The position numbers were made by a program, and so were the translations under genes. A DNA stretch of 41,564 nucleotides from JAJUFS01 sp964599565 (GTDB taxonomy: Bacteria > Pseudomonadota > Gammaproteobacteria > Natronospirales > JAJUFS01): NCBI GenBank assembly GCA_964599565.1, contig CAZRFE010000013.1:1-41564 (forward strand), written 5' to 3'. Below the pieces are notes generated by a model. That model was not told the origin of the DNA. It did no database searches and saw only the letters and a list, made by a program, of their open reading frames with translations. Positions 15,355-22,537 of the stretch are shown piece after piece; the first letter of the stretch is position 1, and every line of letters begins with the position of its first letter.

Positions 15355-16824
15355 ATGCGCATCATCCAGGAAGCACTCACCTTCGATGACGTCCTGCTGC
15401 AGCCTGCCTTCTCGGACATCCTGCCCCGCGACGTCGAGCTCCGCACCCGCCTTACCCGTGAAATCGAGCTGAGCATTCCGCTGCTTTCCGCAGCAATGGA
15501 TACCGTCACCGAGTCCCGGCTCGCCATCGCGATGGCGCAGGAAGGCGGCCTCGGCATCATCCACAAGAACATGACGGGCGCCGAGCAGGCGAAGCACGTC
15601 CGCTCGGTGAAGAAATTCGAATCCGGCGTGATCAAGGACCCGATCTGCGTGAACCCGCAGATGACCATCCGCGACGTGCTGCTGATCATGCGCGACAACA
15701 ACATCTCCGGCGTGCCGGTGGTCGATGGCGAAGCGCTGGTCGGCATCGTCACCAGCCGCGATCTGCGTTTCGAGACGCGCTTCGATGCGCCCGTCTCGAG
15801 CATCATGACGCCGAAGGACAAGCTCGTGACGGTACGCGAAGGCGCGAGCCGCGACGAAGTCCTCGGCATGCTGCACAAGCATCGCATCGAGAAGGTGCTG
15901 GTGACGAACGGCAAGTTCCAGTTGCGCGGCATGATCACCGTGAAGGACATCCAGAAGGCGAAGGATTTCCCGAGCTCGTGCAAGGACGACGATGGTCGCC
16001 TGCGCGTCGGCGCCGCGGTCGGCACCGGCAAGGACACGGATGAACGCGTCGACCAGCTCGTCGAGGCGGGCGTCGATGTCGTCGTCGTCGATACGTCGCA
16101 CGGCCATTCGCTCGGCGTGCTCGAAACGGTGAAGCGTCTCAAGCAGCGGCATCGTGACCTGCAGATCATCGGCGGCAACATCGTCACCGCAGAAGCGGCA
16201 CGCGCACTTGTCGAGGCCGGTGCGGACGGCGTGAAGGTCGGCATCGGCCCCGGTTCCATCTGCACCACGCGCATCATCGCGGGTGTCGGCGTGCCGCAGA
16301 TTTCCGCGGTCGCGAACGTCGCCGCGGAACTGAAGAAGGACGGCATTCCGCTCATCGCCGATGGCGGCATCCGCTTCTCCGGCGATCTCGCGAAGGCGAT
16401 CGCGGCCGGCGCGTACTCGGTGATGATCGGCGGACTGTTCGCGGGCACGGAAGAAGCGCCCGGCGAAGTCGAGCTTTACGCGGGACGTTCCTACAAGAGC
16501 TATCGCGGCATGGGTTCGCTCGGCGCGATGGCGCAGAAGCAGGGTTCCGCGGACCGCTACTTCCAGGACGCGACGGACGAAGTCGAGAAACTCGTGCCGG
16601 AAGGCATCGAAGGCCGCGTGCCGTACAAGGGACCGCTTGGTCCGATCGTGCACCAGCTGATGGGCGGCCTGCGCTCGTCGATGGGCTACACGGGTTGTCG
16701 CAACATCGATGAAATGCGCGAGAAGCCGGTGTTCTCGAGAATCACTGGCGCGGGCGTGAAGGAGTCGCACGTGCACGACGTGCAGATCGTGAAGGAAGCG
16801 CCCAACTACCGCATGGACAGCTGA
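15355..16824 (+). CDS. guaB: Inosine-5'-monophosphate dehydrogenase
   Basis: NAD-dependent oxidation of IMP to XMP, the committed step of guanine nucleotide synthesis. The 489-residue protein opens with the IMPDH signature ALTFDDVLLQPAFSDILPRDV. Two CBS modules lie at about residues 90-210 (DPICVNPQMTIRDVLLIM, VSSIMTPKDKLVTV). The catalytic Cys303 is in VGIGPGSICTTRI, and the flap carries MGSLGAM with the later GRVPYKGPLG. It heads the guaBA operon, with guaA 62 bp downstream, and is driven by the promoter at 15292-15320. Confidence 0.98.
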   Translation: MRIIQEALTFDDVLLQPAFSDILPRDVELRTRLTREIELSIPLLSAAMDTVTESRLAIAMAQEGGLGIIHKNMTGAEQAKHVRSVKKFESGVIKDPICVNPQMTIRDVLLIMRDNNISGVPVVDGEALVGIVTSRDLRFETRFDAPVSSIMTPKDKLVTVREGASRDEVLGMLHKHRIEKVLVTNGKFQLRGMITVKDIQKAKDFPSSCKDDDGRLRVGAAVGTGKDTDERVDQLVEAGVDVVVVDTSHGHSLGVLETVKRLKQRHRDLQIIGGNIVTAEAARALVEAGADGVKVGIGPGSICTTRIIAGVGVPQISAVANVAAELKKDGIPLIADGGIRFSGDLAKAIAAGAYSVMIGGLFAGTEEAPGEVELYAGRSYKSYRGMGSLGAMAQKQGSADRYFQDATDEVEKLVPEGIEGRVPYKGPLGPIVHQLMGGLRSSMGYTGCRNIDEMREKPVFSRITGAGVKESHVHDVQIVKEAPNYRMDS

Positions 16825-16830
16825 GCAGAA

Positions 16831-16855
16831 GCGGGCCGCGCAAGACGCGGCCCGC
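16831..16855 (+). other. GC hairpin between guaB and guaA
   Basis: GCGGGCCGCG (16831-16840) pairs perfectly with CGCGGCCCGC (16846-16855) over a CAAGA loop. Only a weak GCCGTTTCGG follows, so it is not a clear terminator. It may lower or modulate read-through into guaA or stabilise the guaB mRNA end. Confidence 0.5.
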
Positions 16856-16886
16856 GCCGTTTCGGGACCTGAAAAAGAGAAGACGC

Positions 16887-18461
16887 ATGACGCAGGACAT
16901 CCACCAGCACCGCATTCTCATCATCGACTTCGGCTCGCAGTGGACGCAGCTGATCGCGCGACGCGTGCGCGAGACCGGCGTGTACTGCGAACTGCGCGCG
17001 CCGGACATCAGCGCGGATGAGCTGCGTGCGTTCGCGCCGCGCGGCGTGATTCTCTCCGGCGGACCGGAGTCCGTCACCGGCGAAAACGTGCCGAAGGCGT
17101 GTCCTGACATCTATTCGCTCGGCGTTCCCGTGCTCGGCATCTGCTACGGCATGCAGGACATGGCGAAACAGCTGGGCGGCAAGGTCGAGCCGGGCACGCA
17201 CCGCGAGTTCGGCATCGAGCGCATGACGGTTACCGCGGCGTCGAAACTCCTGGATGACATCGAGGACAGCGTCGATGAATCCGGCCGCCCGCAGCTTGAA
17301 GTCATGATGAATCACGGCGATTCCGTCACGGGACTTCCCGAAGGTTTCGTGCGCACCGGCGTTTCGCGCGAGGAATCGTGCGCGGCCATGGCGGACGATG
17401 AACGCCGCTTCTACGCCGTGCAGTTTCACCCGGAAGTCACGCAGACGAAGCAGGGCGGACGCATTCTCTCGCGCTTCGTGCTCGACATCTGCGGCTGCAA
17501 GGCCCTGTGGGACTCAACGAATATCATCGACGATGCGATCGCGGCGGTGCGCGGGAAGGTCGGCGAGGGCAAGGTGCTGCTCGGCCTTTCCGGAGGCGTC
17601 GACTCGTCGGTTGTTGCCGCGCTGCTGCACAAGGCGATCGGCGACCAGCTTGTCTGCGTGTTCGTCGACACCGGGCTGCTTCGCCTGCACGAAGGCGACC
17701 AGGTGATGGCGACATTCGCGAAGCACATGGGCGTGAAGGTGGTCCGCGTGAATGCGGAAGATCGCTTCATGAACGCCTTGAAGGGCGAAACCGATCCGGA
17801 GAAGAAGCGCAAGATCATCGGCAACCTGTTCGTGGAAATCTTCGACGAGGAAGCCGCGAAGATCGAGAACGTCGATTTTCTCGCGCAGGGCACGATCTAC
17901 CCGGACGTCATCGAATCGGCCGGCGCATCCGGCAAGGCGCACGTCATCAAGTCGCACCACAATGTCGGCGGACTGCCCGAACACATGAAACTGAAACTCG
18001 TCGAACCGCTGCGCGAGCTGTTCAAGGACGAAGTGCGCAAGGTCGGCGTGGAACTCGGCCTGCCCGCGGAAATGGTCTACCGGCATCCGTTCCCGGGGCC
18101 CGGGCTCGGCGTGCGCATTCTCGGCGAAGTAAAAAAGGAATACGCCGATCTCCTGCGCCGTGCGGACGACATCTTCATCAATGAACTGCGCGCGCACGAT
18201 CTCTACGACAAGGTCAGCCAGGCGTTCGCCGTGTTCCTTCCGGTGAAATCCGTCGGCGTGCAGGGTGATGGACGACGCTATGAATACGTCGTGGCACTGC
18301 GCGCGGTCGAGACCATCGACTTCATGTCCGCGCGCTGGGCACACTTGCCGTACGATTTCCTTGATCGCTGTTCGCGGCGGATCATCAACGAGATCGATGG
18401 AATTTCACGCGTGGTGTATGACATCAGTGGAAAGCCGCCGGCCACAATCGAGTGGGAATGA
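16887..18461 (+). CDS. guaA: GMP synthase (glutamine-hydrolysing)
   Basis: Converts XMP to GMP using ATP and glutamine ammonia. The N-terminal class I glutamine amidotransferase domain (about 1-200) has the nucleophile Cys86 in LGICYGMQ and the His/Glu dyad in VQFHPEVTQT. The ATP pyrophosphatase domain carries the PP-loop GLSGGVDSSV near residue 233. The C-terminal dimerisation domain ends in the family signature KPPATIEWE. The 524-residue length is standard. It forms the guaBA operon with the upstream gene. A palindromic element, but no T-tract terminator, follows it. Confidence 0.98.
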   Translation: MTQDIHQHRILIIDFGSQWTQLIARRVRETGVYCELRAPDISADELRAFAPRGVILSGGPESVTGENVPKACPDIYSLGVPVLGICYGMQDMAKQLGGKVEPGTHREFGIERMTVTAASKLLDDIEDSVDESGRPQLEVMMNHGDSVTGLPEGFVRTGVSREESCAAMADDERRFYAVQFHPEVTQTKQGGRILSRFVLDICGCKALWDSTNIIDDAIAAVRGKVGEGKVLLGLSGGVDSSVVAALLHKAIGDQLVCVFVDTGLLRLHEGDQVMATFAKHMGVKVVRVNAEDRFMNALKGETDPEKKRKIIGNLFVEIFDEEAAKIENVDFLAQGTIYPDVIESAGASGKAHVIKSHHNVGGLPEHMKLKLVEPLRELFKDEVRKVGVELGLPAEMVYRHPFPGPGLGVRILGEVKKEYADLLRRADDIFINELRAHDLYDKVSQAFAVFLPVKSVGVQGDGRRYEYVVALRAVETIDFMSARWAHLPYDFLDRCSRRIINEIDGISRVVYDISGKPPATIEWE

Positions 18462-18496
18462 GTCTCTCGCCGCATCCTTTCGCCGCATGCTTTGTT

Positions 18497-18557
18497 GCAG
18501 CACTTTTGCCGGCTCGTCACGTACTGAATGTACGCTCCTCGCCGTCAAAAGCACTGC
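18497..18557. repeat. Large imperfect palindrome downstream of guaA
   Basis: Two 28-nt arms (18497-18524 and 18530-18557) surround a 5-nt TGAAT loop. Aligned without gaps, 20 of 28 positions pair: GCAG, CTTTTG, CGGC and CGTAC blocks match exactly, with short internal loops between. The centre is CGTAC-TGAAT-GTACG. It is not followed by a T-run. It looks like a dispersed palindromic repeat or a long RNA hairpin between guaA and tadA; copy number elsewhere in the genome cannot be judged here. Confidence 0.6.
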
Positions 18558-18619
18558 GCCGCGCCTGCGACGAAAATCTGCAGGCGAGAGTGCGCTTTCG
18601 CGGGTCGCGGTAAGCTTTG

Positions 18620-19072
18620 ATGAACACCGAAGACGAAAAATTCATGCGTCGCGCGCTTGAATTGGCGAAGCAGGGCGAAGCCGCCGGCGAGGTGCCGGTC
18701 GGCTGCGTGATCGTGAAGGACGGCGAGATCATCGGCGAAGGATTCAACCATCCGATTACCGCGCACGATCCGACGGCACATGCGGAGATCGGTGCGATGC
18801 GCGCCGCCGCGGCGCGCCTGGACAACTACCGTCTCGTCGATACCACGCTGTACGTCACGCTGGAACCGTGCACGATGTGCGCAGGCGCGATGGTGCACGC
18901 GCGCGTGAAGCGTCTTGTGTTCGCCGCGAACGAGCCGCGTACCGGCGCGGTCGGCAGCGTGTATGACATCCCGCGTGACGAAAGGCTGAATCACCGGCTG
19001 GAAGTGACGGCGGGTGTACTCGCGGAGGAGAGCAGCGTGCTTCTGCGCGAGTTCTTCCGTTCGCGCCGCTGA
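18620..19072 (+). CDS. tadA: tRNA-specific adenosine deaminase
   Basis: Deaminates A34 to inosine in tRNA-Arg(ACG), an essential step for decoding CGN codons. This 150-residue cytidine/deoxycytidylate-deaminase-fold enzyme has the zinc and catalytic motif H54-A-E56 and the second zinc motif P-C84-TM-C87. VPVGCVIVKDGEIIGEG and RLDNYRLVDTTLYVTLEPC are further signatures. ATG 18620 is chosen over the adjacent TTG 18617. It converges on mltF with only 2 bp between the stop codons and no terminator between them. The tadA-mltF-purL neighbourhood is conserved in Gammaproteobacteria. Confidence 0.96.
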   Translation: MNTEDEKFMRRALELAKQGEAAGEVPVGCVIVKDGEIIGEGFNHPITAHDPTAHAEIGAMRAAAARLDNYRLVDTTLYVTLEPCTMCAGAMVHARVKRLVFAANEPRTGAVGSVYDIPRDERLNHRLEVTAGVLAEESSVLLREFFRSRR

Positions 19073-19074
19073 AT

Positions 19075-20481
19075 CTAGAGATTGGATGTGCCGGCGGGTT
19101 CTTCGCGGTTCGTCATCCACACGAGAATGTCGTAGTAGCTGCGGATGTTCTCGACGTAGATCACGGGCTCGTGGCCGCGCGCGTAGCCGTACTTTGTCTG
19201 CCGGTACCACTTCTTCTGCGTGAGCAACGGCAGCCGCTCGCGCACATCGATCCAGCGGTCCGGGTTGCCGCCCTGCATCTCCGTGAGAATGCGCGCATCT
19301 TCAAGATGCCCGAAGCCGACGTTGTACGCCGCGAGCGCGAGCCAGGTGCGGTCGGGTTCCGCGATGCGTTCCGGCACCTGTTCCTTGACCATGCGGAAAT
19401 AGTTCGCGCCGCCGAGAATGCTCTTCTCCGGGTCGAGACGGTTGTCGATGCCGACGTACTGCGCGGTGTTGCGCGTGAGCATCATGATGCCGCGCACGCC
19501 CGTCGGTGAGACGGCGTTCGGGTCCCAGTGCGATTCCTGGTAGCCCATTGCCGCGAGCAGCCGCCAGTCAGTGTTGCTGAGCGCACCCGCCTCCTCGAAT
19601 GTCGCGCGATACGCGGGCAGGCGCGCGTCGATGTGACGCATGAAGATGCGCGTGCCGACGTAATCAAAGCGATCCGTATGCCCGTAATGCCGCTCGACAA
19701 CCTGCGCGAGCGCGCCATTGCGGCGCAGCTTTTCGAGGAATGCGACGGCCGCGCGGTAGAGGCTGTCGTCGTCGGAACGCCGGAATGCCCATGCCAGCGG
19801 TTCGGGATCGCCGAGGTCGAATGCAACGCGAATCTCCGGGTAATAGCGCTGGTTCAGCGCAACATCGGTCGAATCCGCAACCGTGTAATCAAGCTCCTTC
19901 TGCGAGACGCGGTACAGGAGCTCGTCGGCCTCGACTTCCTGCTCGGCGATGAAATGCAGGTCCTGGTAGGTTTCGGCGAGCGTTGCAAGCGCTTCGGCGT
20001 GGCTTGAGCCCGCGACGACTTCCACGACCGCGCCGGCAAGGTCTTCCGGCGAGCGCGGACGATCTTCGCCATAGCGGTAGACCACCTGCGGCGTGATCTC
20101 CATGTACGGCGGGCCGAACCAGAAATCCGTCTTGCGGCTTTTCGTCACCGAAAGTCCGGCGGCCGCAAAATCCGCGCGGTTGTCGAGTACGGTGGGAAGG
20201 ATCCGGTTGAAGCTCTCGGCGGCGAACATGTTCAGGTTCACGCCAAGCTCTGCGGCAAACATGCTTGCGAGGTCGTATTCGAATCCGGCGGGGCCGTCCG
20301 CGCCGAGGTAGAACGTGCTCGGGCTGTTGCGCGTCACCACGCGGAGTTCGCCACGCTGCTGGATCTGCTCAAGCAGGCTCGGCTTGTTCTCGCAGGTGCC
20401 CAGCAGCAGGGCCAGCGTTATGACGACAAGGACTCGCAAAACGTGGTCGGCCTCGTGATGCGTCACTGAGTGGATTTCCAC
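19075..20481 (-). CDS. mltF: Membrane-bound lytic murein transglycosylase F
   Basis: A 468-residue envelope enzyme with two domains: an N-terminal family-3 solute-binding-protein-like domain (about 40-270; RGELRVVTRNSPSTFYLG, DFAAAGLSVTKSRK, DYTVADSTDVAL) and a C-terminal SLT domain (about 285-440). The catalytic Glu is E316 in GYQESHWDPNAVSPTG, followed by RGIMMLTRNTAQ, the ALAAYNVGFGHLEDAR motif and YVENIRSYYDIL. It cleaves glycan strands to 1,6-anhydro-muropeptides. The N-terminus is a hydrophobic segment (VLRVLVVITLALLLG) followed by TC, which is not a canonical lipobox, so anchoring is probably by the uncleaved helix. The start is a GTG; a second in-frame GTG five codons later is possible. 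Confidence 0.93.
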   Translation of the reverse strand: MEIHSVTHHEADHVLRVLVVITLALLLGTCENKPSLLEQIQQRGELRVVTRNSPSTFYLGADGPAGFEYDLASMFAAELGVNLNMFAAESFNRILPTVLDNRADFAAAGLSVTKSRKTDFWFGPPYMEITPQVVYRYGEDRPRSPEDLAGAVVEVVAGSSHAEALATLAETYQDLHFIAEQEVEADELLYRVSQKELDYTVADSTDVALNQRYYPEIRVAFDLGDPEPLAWAFRRSDDDSLYRAAVAFLEKLRRNGALAQVVERHYGHTDRFDYVGTRIFMRHIDARLPAYRATFEEAGALSNTDWRLLAAMGYQESHWDPNAVSPTGVRGIMMLTRNTAQYVGIDNRLDPEKSILGGANYFRMVKEQVPERIAEPDRTWLALAAYNVGFGHLEDARILTEMQGGNPDRWIDVRERLPLLTQKKWYRQTKYGYARGHEPVIYVENIRSYYDILVWMTNREEPAGTSNL

Positions 20482-20591
20482 CTATCTTAACCTAACGTCG
20501 TTGTGTAGAATTCCGGCCCTTGCCGTAAGCCCGGCGTGCGGAATCAGGCGTTCTGCGTTGCGATGAACGTGCTGCTACAGCGGATGCTGTA

Positions 20592-20619
20592 TTGATATAT
20601 GCGCTGTTCATCCCGTAAT
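20592..20619 (+). promoter_or_regulatory. Candidate promoter of tRNA-Ser
   Basis: TTGATA (20592-20597, 5/6) and CGTAAT (20614-20619, 4/6) are separated by 16 bp. The predicted start lies about 23 bp before the mature tRNA 5' end. It is a plausible stable-RNA promoter, but the -10 is weak. Confidence 0.35.
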
Positions 20620-20648
20620 GGACGACGCTGCCAGGCAGACGGTAACGA

Positions 20649-20741
<93 letters not shown>

Positions 20742-20750
20742 GAAATGAAA

Positions 20751-20778
20751 GGGGACCCGAATCAAGGGTCCCCTTTTT
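20751..20778 (+). terminator. Intrinsic terminator of tRNA-Ser
   Basis: The perfect 8-bp stem GGGGACCC (20751-20758) / GGGTCCCC (20766-20773), with a 7-nt loop, is followed by TTTTT (20774-20778). The A-rich sequence upstream lengthens the potential pairing. Confidence 0.93.
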
Positions 20779-21020
20779 CATTTCTCTCCTGCAGAAGCCG
20801 CCGTAGCGCGCGGAAAGATTGTTGCGAATTGGACATTTGCCGAGCTTTTTTCCGCTTTTCACGAATTTTGCTGGCGTATCGCCGGATGGCAGTGGATAAT
20901 CAGCGACGAGCAGTTGCGTCCCGCCGACGAATTCAAGGTCCCGGGTCGGCTCTGCGGAGAGAGGTGCGTTTTCCGTAACGCCGCCCCATATCAGTAAATG
21001 CAAGAAGGTTAGTCAGTACT
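20779..21020. other. 242-bp gene-free leader region before the cold-shock gene
   Basis: No credible gene was found in this interval. It is more AT-rich than its neighbours and contains a -10-like GATAAT at 20895-20900 without a well-placed -35. If transcription starts there, the csp mRNA would have a 5' leader of more than 100 nt, as is common for cold-shock genes whose leaders act as thermosensitive RNA structures. This is inference. AAGAAGG just before 21021 is the likely ribosome binding site. Confidence 0.4.
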
Positions 21021-21230
21021 ATGTCAGAAATGGTTACCGGAACCGTCAAGTGGTTCAACGATGAAAAGGGTTATGGCTTTATCGCTCGCGAGGGCGGTTC
21101 GGACGTGTTCGTTCACTTCCGTGCCATCAATGGTGAAGGCCGCAAGACGCTGCGCGAAGGTCAGACGGTCACCTTCCAGGTGACGCAGGGCCAGAAGGGC
21201 CCGCAGGCGGAGAACGTCACTCCGGCCTGA
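21021..21230 (+). CDS. CspA family cold-shock protein
   Basis: A 69-residue single-domain RNA chaperone. GTVKWFNDEKGYGFIARE contains RNP1 (KGYGFI) and DVFVHFRAI contains RNP2, the two nucleic-acid-binding motifs of the cold-shock OB-fold. The C-terminus FQVTQGQKGPQAENVTPA is also standard. Such proteins bind single-stranded RNA or DNA and prevent secondary structure; whether this copy is cold-induced cannot be told from the coding sequence. It stands alone, with a 242-bp leader upstream and a strong terminator downstream. Confidence 0.95.
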   Translation: MSEMVTGTVKWFNDEKGYGFIAREGGSDVFVHFRAINGEGRKTLREGQTVTFQVTQGQKGPQAENVTPA

Positions 21231-21257
21231 TCTGCAGCTCCTGCTGTAACGATCCGG

Positions 21258-21282
21258 AAAAGGCCCCGCAAGGGGCCTTTTT
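21258..21282 (+). terminator. Intrinsic terminator of the cold-shock gene
   Basis: AAAAGGCCCC (21258-21267) pairs perfectly with GGGGCCTTTT (21272-21281) across a GCAA tetraloop, and one further T follows. A GNRA-type loop on a GC-rich stem makes this a strong site. Confidence 0.93.
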
Positions 21283-21321
21283 CTTGCTGCCCTGCGGCAC
21301 CGGCTCCGCACGAAGTCGCTG

Positions 21322-21330
21322 TGCTATGCT
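21322..21330 (+). promoter_or_regulatory. Candidate extended -10 promoter for the DUF1820 gene
   Basis: TG (21322-21323), C, and TATGCT (21325-21330) form an extended -10 element 30 bp before the ATG at 21360. No clear -35 is present, which extended -10 promoters tolerate. Confidence 0.35.
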
Positions 21331-21359
21331 CTGCCGCCGATTTATTCCCGTGTATCGTC

Positions 21360-21686
21360 ATGTCGAACAAGCCGCTGTACCGCATCCAGTTCGTCAACCA
21401 GGGCCGCATCTACGAGCTTTACGCCCGGCACGTGAATCACGGCGCCATGCTCGGCTTCGTGGAAATCGGCGATTTCGTGTTCGGCAAGCGCACGGAGGTC
21501 GTCGTCGATCCCTCCGAGGAAAAGCTCAAGGCGGAGTTCGAGGGTGTGAAGCGCAGCTTCATTCCCGTGCATGCCGTGATCCGCGTCGATGAAGTCGCAA
21601 AGAGCGGCGTCGCCAGGATCTCGAAGGCGGAAGGCAACGTCACGCCGTTCCCCATGTCCTATCTTCCGTCCGGCGACCAGAAATAG
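21360..21686 (+). CDS. DUF1820 family protein
   Basis: A 108-residue protein of unknown function. YRIQFVNQGRIYELYARHVN, IGDFVFGKRTEVVVDPSEEK and LKAEFEGVKRSFIPVHAVIR match what I recall of the DUF1820 family in gammaproteobacteria such as Pseudomonas. There is no signal peptide or membrane segment, so it is probably cytoplasmic. The ATG at 21360 is chosen because it immediately precedes the conserved core. It ends directly before the MBL-fold gene (stop 21686, next ATG 21687), suggesting a two-gene transcript and coupled translation. No biochemical role should be assigned. Confidence 0.85.
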   Translation: MSNKPLYRIQFVNQGRIYELYARHVNHGAMLGFVEIGDFVFGKRTEVVVDPSEEKLKAEFEGVKRSFIPVHAVIRVDEVAKSGVARISKAEGNVTPFPMSYLPSGDQK

Positions 21687-22448
21687 ATGGAATTCGCGGT
21701 TCTCGGCAGCGGCAGCGGCGGCAACGCAAGTCTTGTCCGTCACGGTACGACCTGCGTCATGGTCGACAACGGTTTCTCCGTGAACGAGACGGTCAAGCGT
21801 CTTGCGCGTCTTGCCACATCGCCGGAATCCATCACCGCCATTCTCGTCACGCACGAACACGGCGATCACATCAGCGGCGTCGCGCGCTTCGCCGCGGCGT
21901 ACGACATTCCCGTGTGGATGACGCCGGGCTCCTACCAGTTCGCGCAGCACAAGGGCCTGCCGCACGCGGGCATGCTCGTGCTGGAGGAACCGCTGGTGAT
22001 CGGCGATCTCGAAGTCCTGCCGGTGCATGTGCCGCACGATGCGCGCGAACCCGCGCAGTACGTATTCACGGACGGCGCGCGCCGCTTCGGCATCCTCACG
22101 GATCTCGGCGTGGTCACGCCGCACGTGCTGGAATGCTATTCCGGACTCGATGCCTTCCTGCTGGAGGCGAACCACGACGCCGACCTGCTCGCCAACGGGC
22201 CGTACCACCATCGCCTCAAGCGCCGTGTCGCCGGCAATTATGGACACCTCTCCAACGTGCAGGCCGCCGGCCTGCTCGCCGCCGTCGATACCTCGAAGCT
22301 GCAGCACATCGTTGCCGCGCATCTTTCCGAGCACAACAACACGCAGGCGCTGGCGAAGGCGGCTTTTGCAGCTGCGCTGAACTGCGCGGAGGACTGGATA
22401 GGCATTGCGCACCAGCAGCGGGGACTGGACTGGAGAACGATCACCTGA
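21687..22448 (+). CDS. Metallo-beta-lactamase fold hydrolase, YycJ/WalJ-like
   Basis: A 253-residue MBL-fold protein with the opening FAVLGSGSGGNASLV found in the YycJ/WalJ group. The metal-binding motif HxHxDH is H56-E-H58-G-D60-H61, followed by the group's TDLGVVTPHVLE, LLEANHDADLL, NYGHLSN and AAHLSEHNN motifs. The group includes proteins reported as 5'-3' DNA exonucleases and otherwise uncharacterised hydrolases. An intracellular nuclease or phosphodiesterase role is likely but not proven. It abuts the DUF1820 gene without a gap and precedes purL by 89 bp. Confidence 0.88.
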   Translation: MEFAVLGSGSGGNASLVRHGTTCVMVDNGFSVNETVKRLARLATSPESITAILVTHEHGDHISGVARFAAAYDIPVWMTPGSYQFAQHKGLPHAGMLVLEEPLVIGDLEVLPVHVPHDAREPAQYVFTDGARRFGILTDLGVVTPHVLECYSGLDAFLLEANHDADLLANGPYHHRLKRRVAGNYGHLSNVQAAGLLAAVDTSKLQHIVAAHLSEHNNTQALAKAAFAAALNCAEDWIGIAHQQRGLDWRTIT

Positions 22449-22495
22449 GTCCCGTCGGCGCGTCCGGCAGGTGGAGGATGAGGGCCACAATCCTG

Positions 22496-22501
22496 TAAAA
22501 T
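22496..22501 (+). promoter_or_regulatory. Candidate -10 element upstream of purL
   Basis: TAAAAT (5/6 of consensus), 36 bp before the purL ATG. The best-placed -35 candidate is poor (TGGAGG at 22472-22477, 18-bp spacer). No PurR-like palindrome was recognised. Confidence 0.3.
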
Positions 22502-22537
22502 CCGCGCTCCTTTCCACGCCTCCCGGGAATCAACCGC

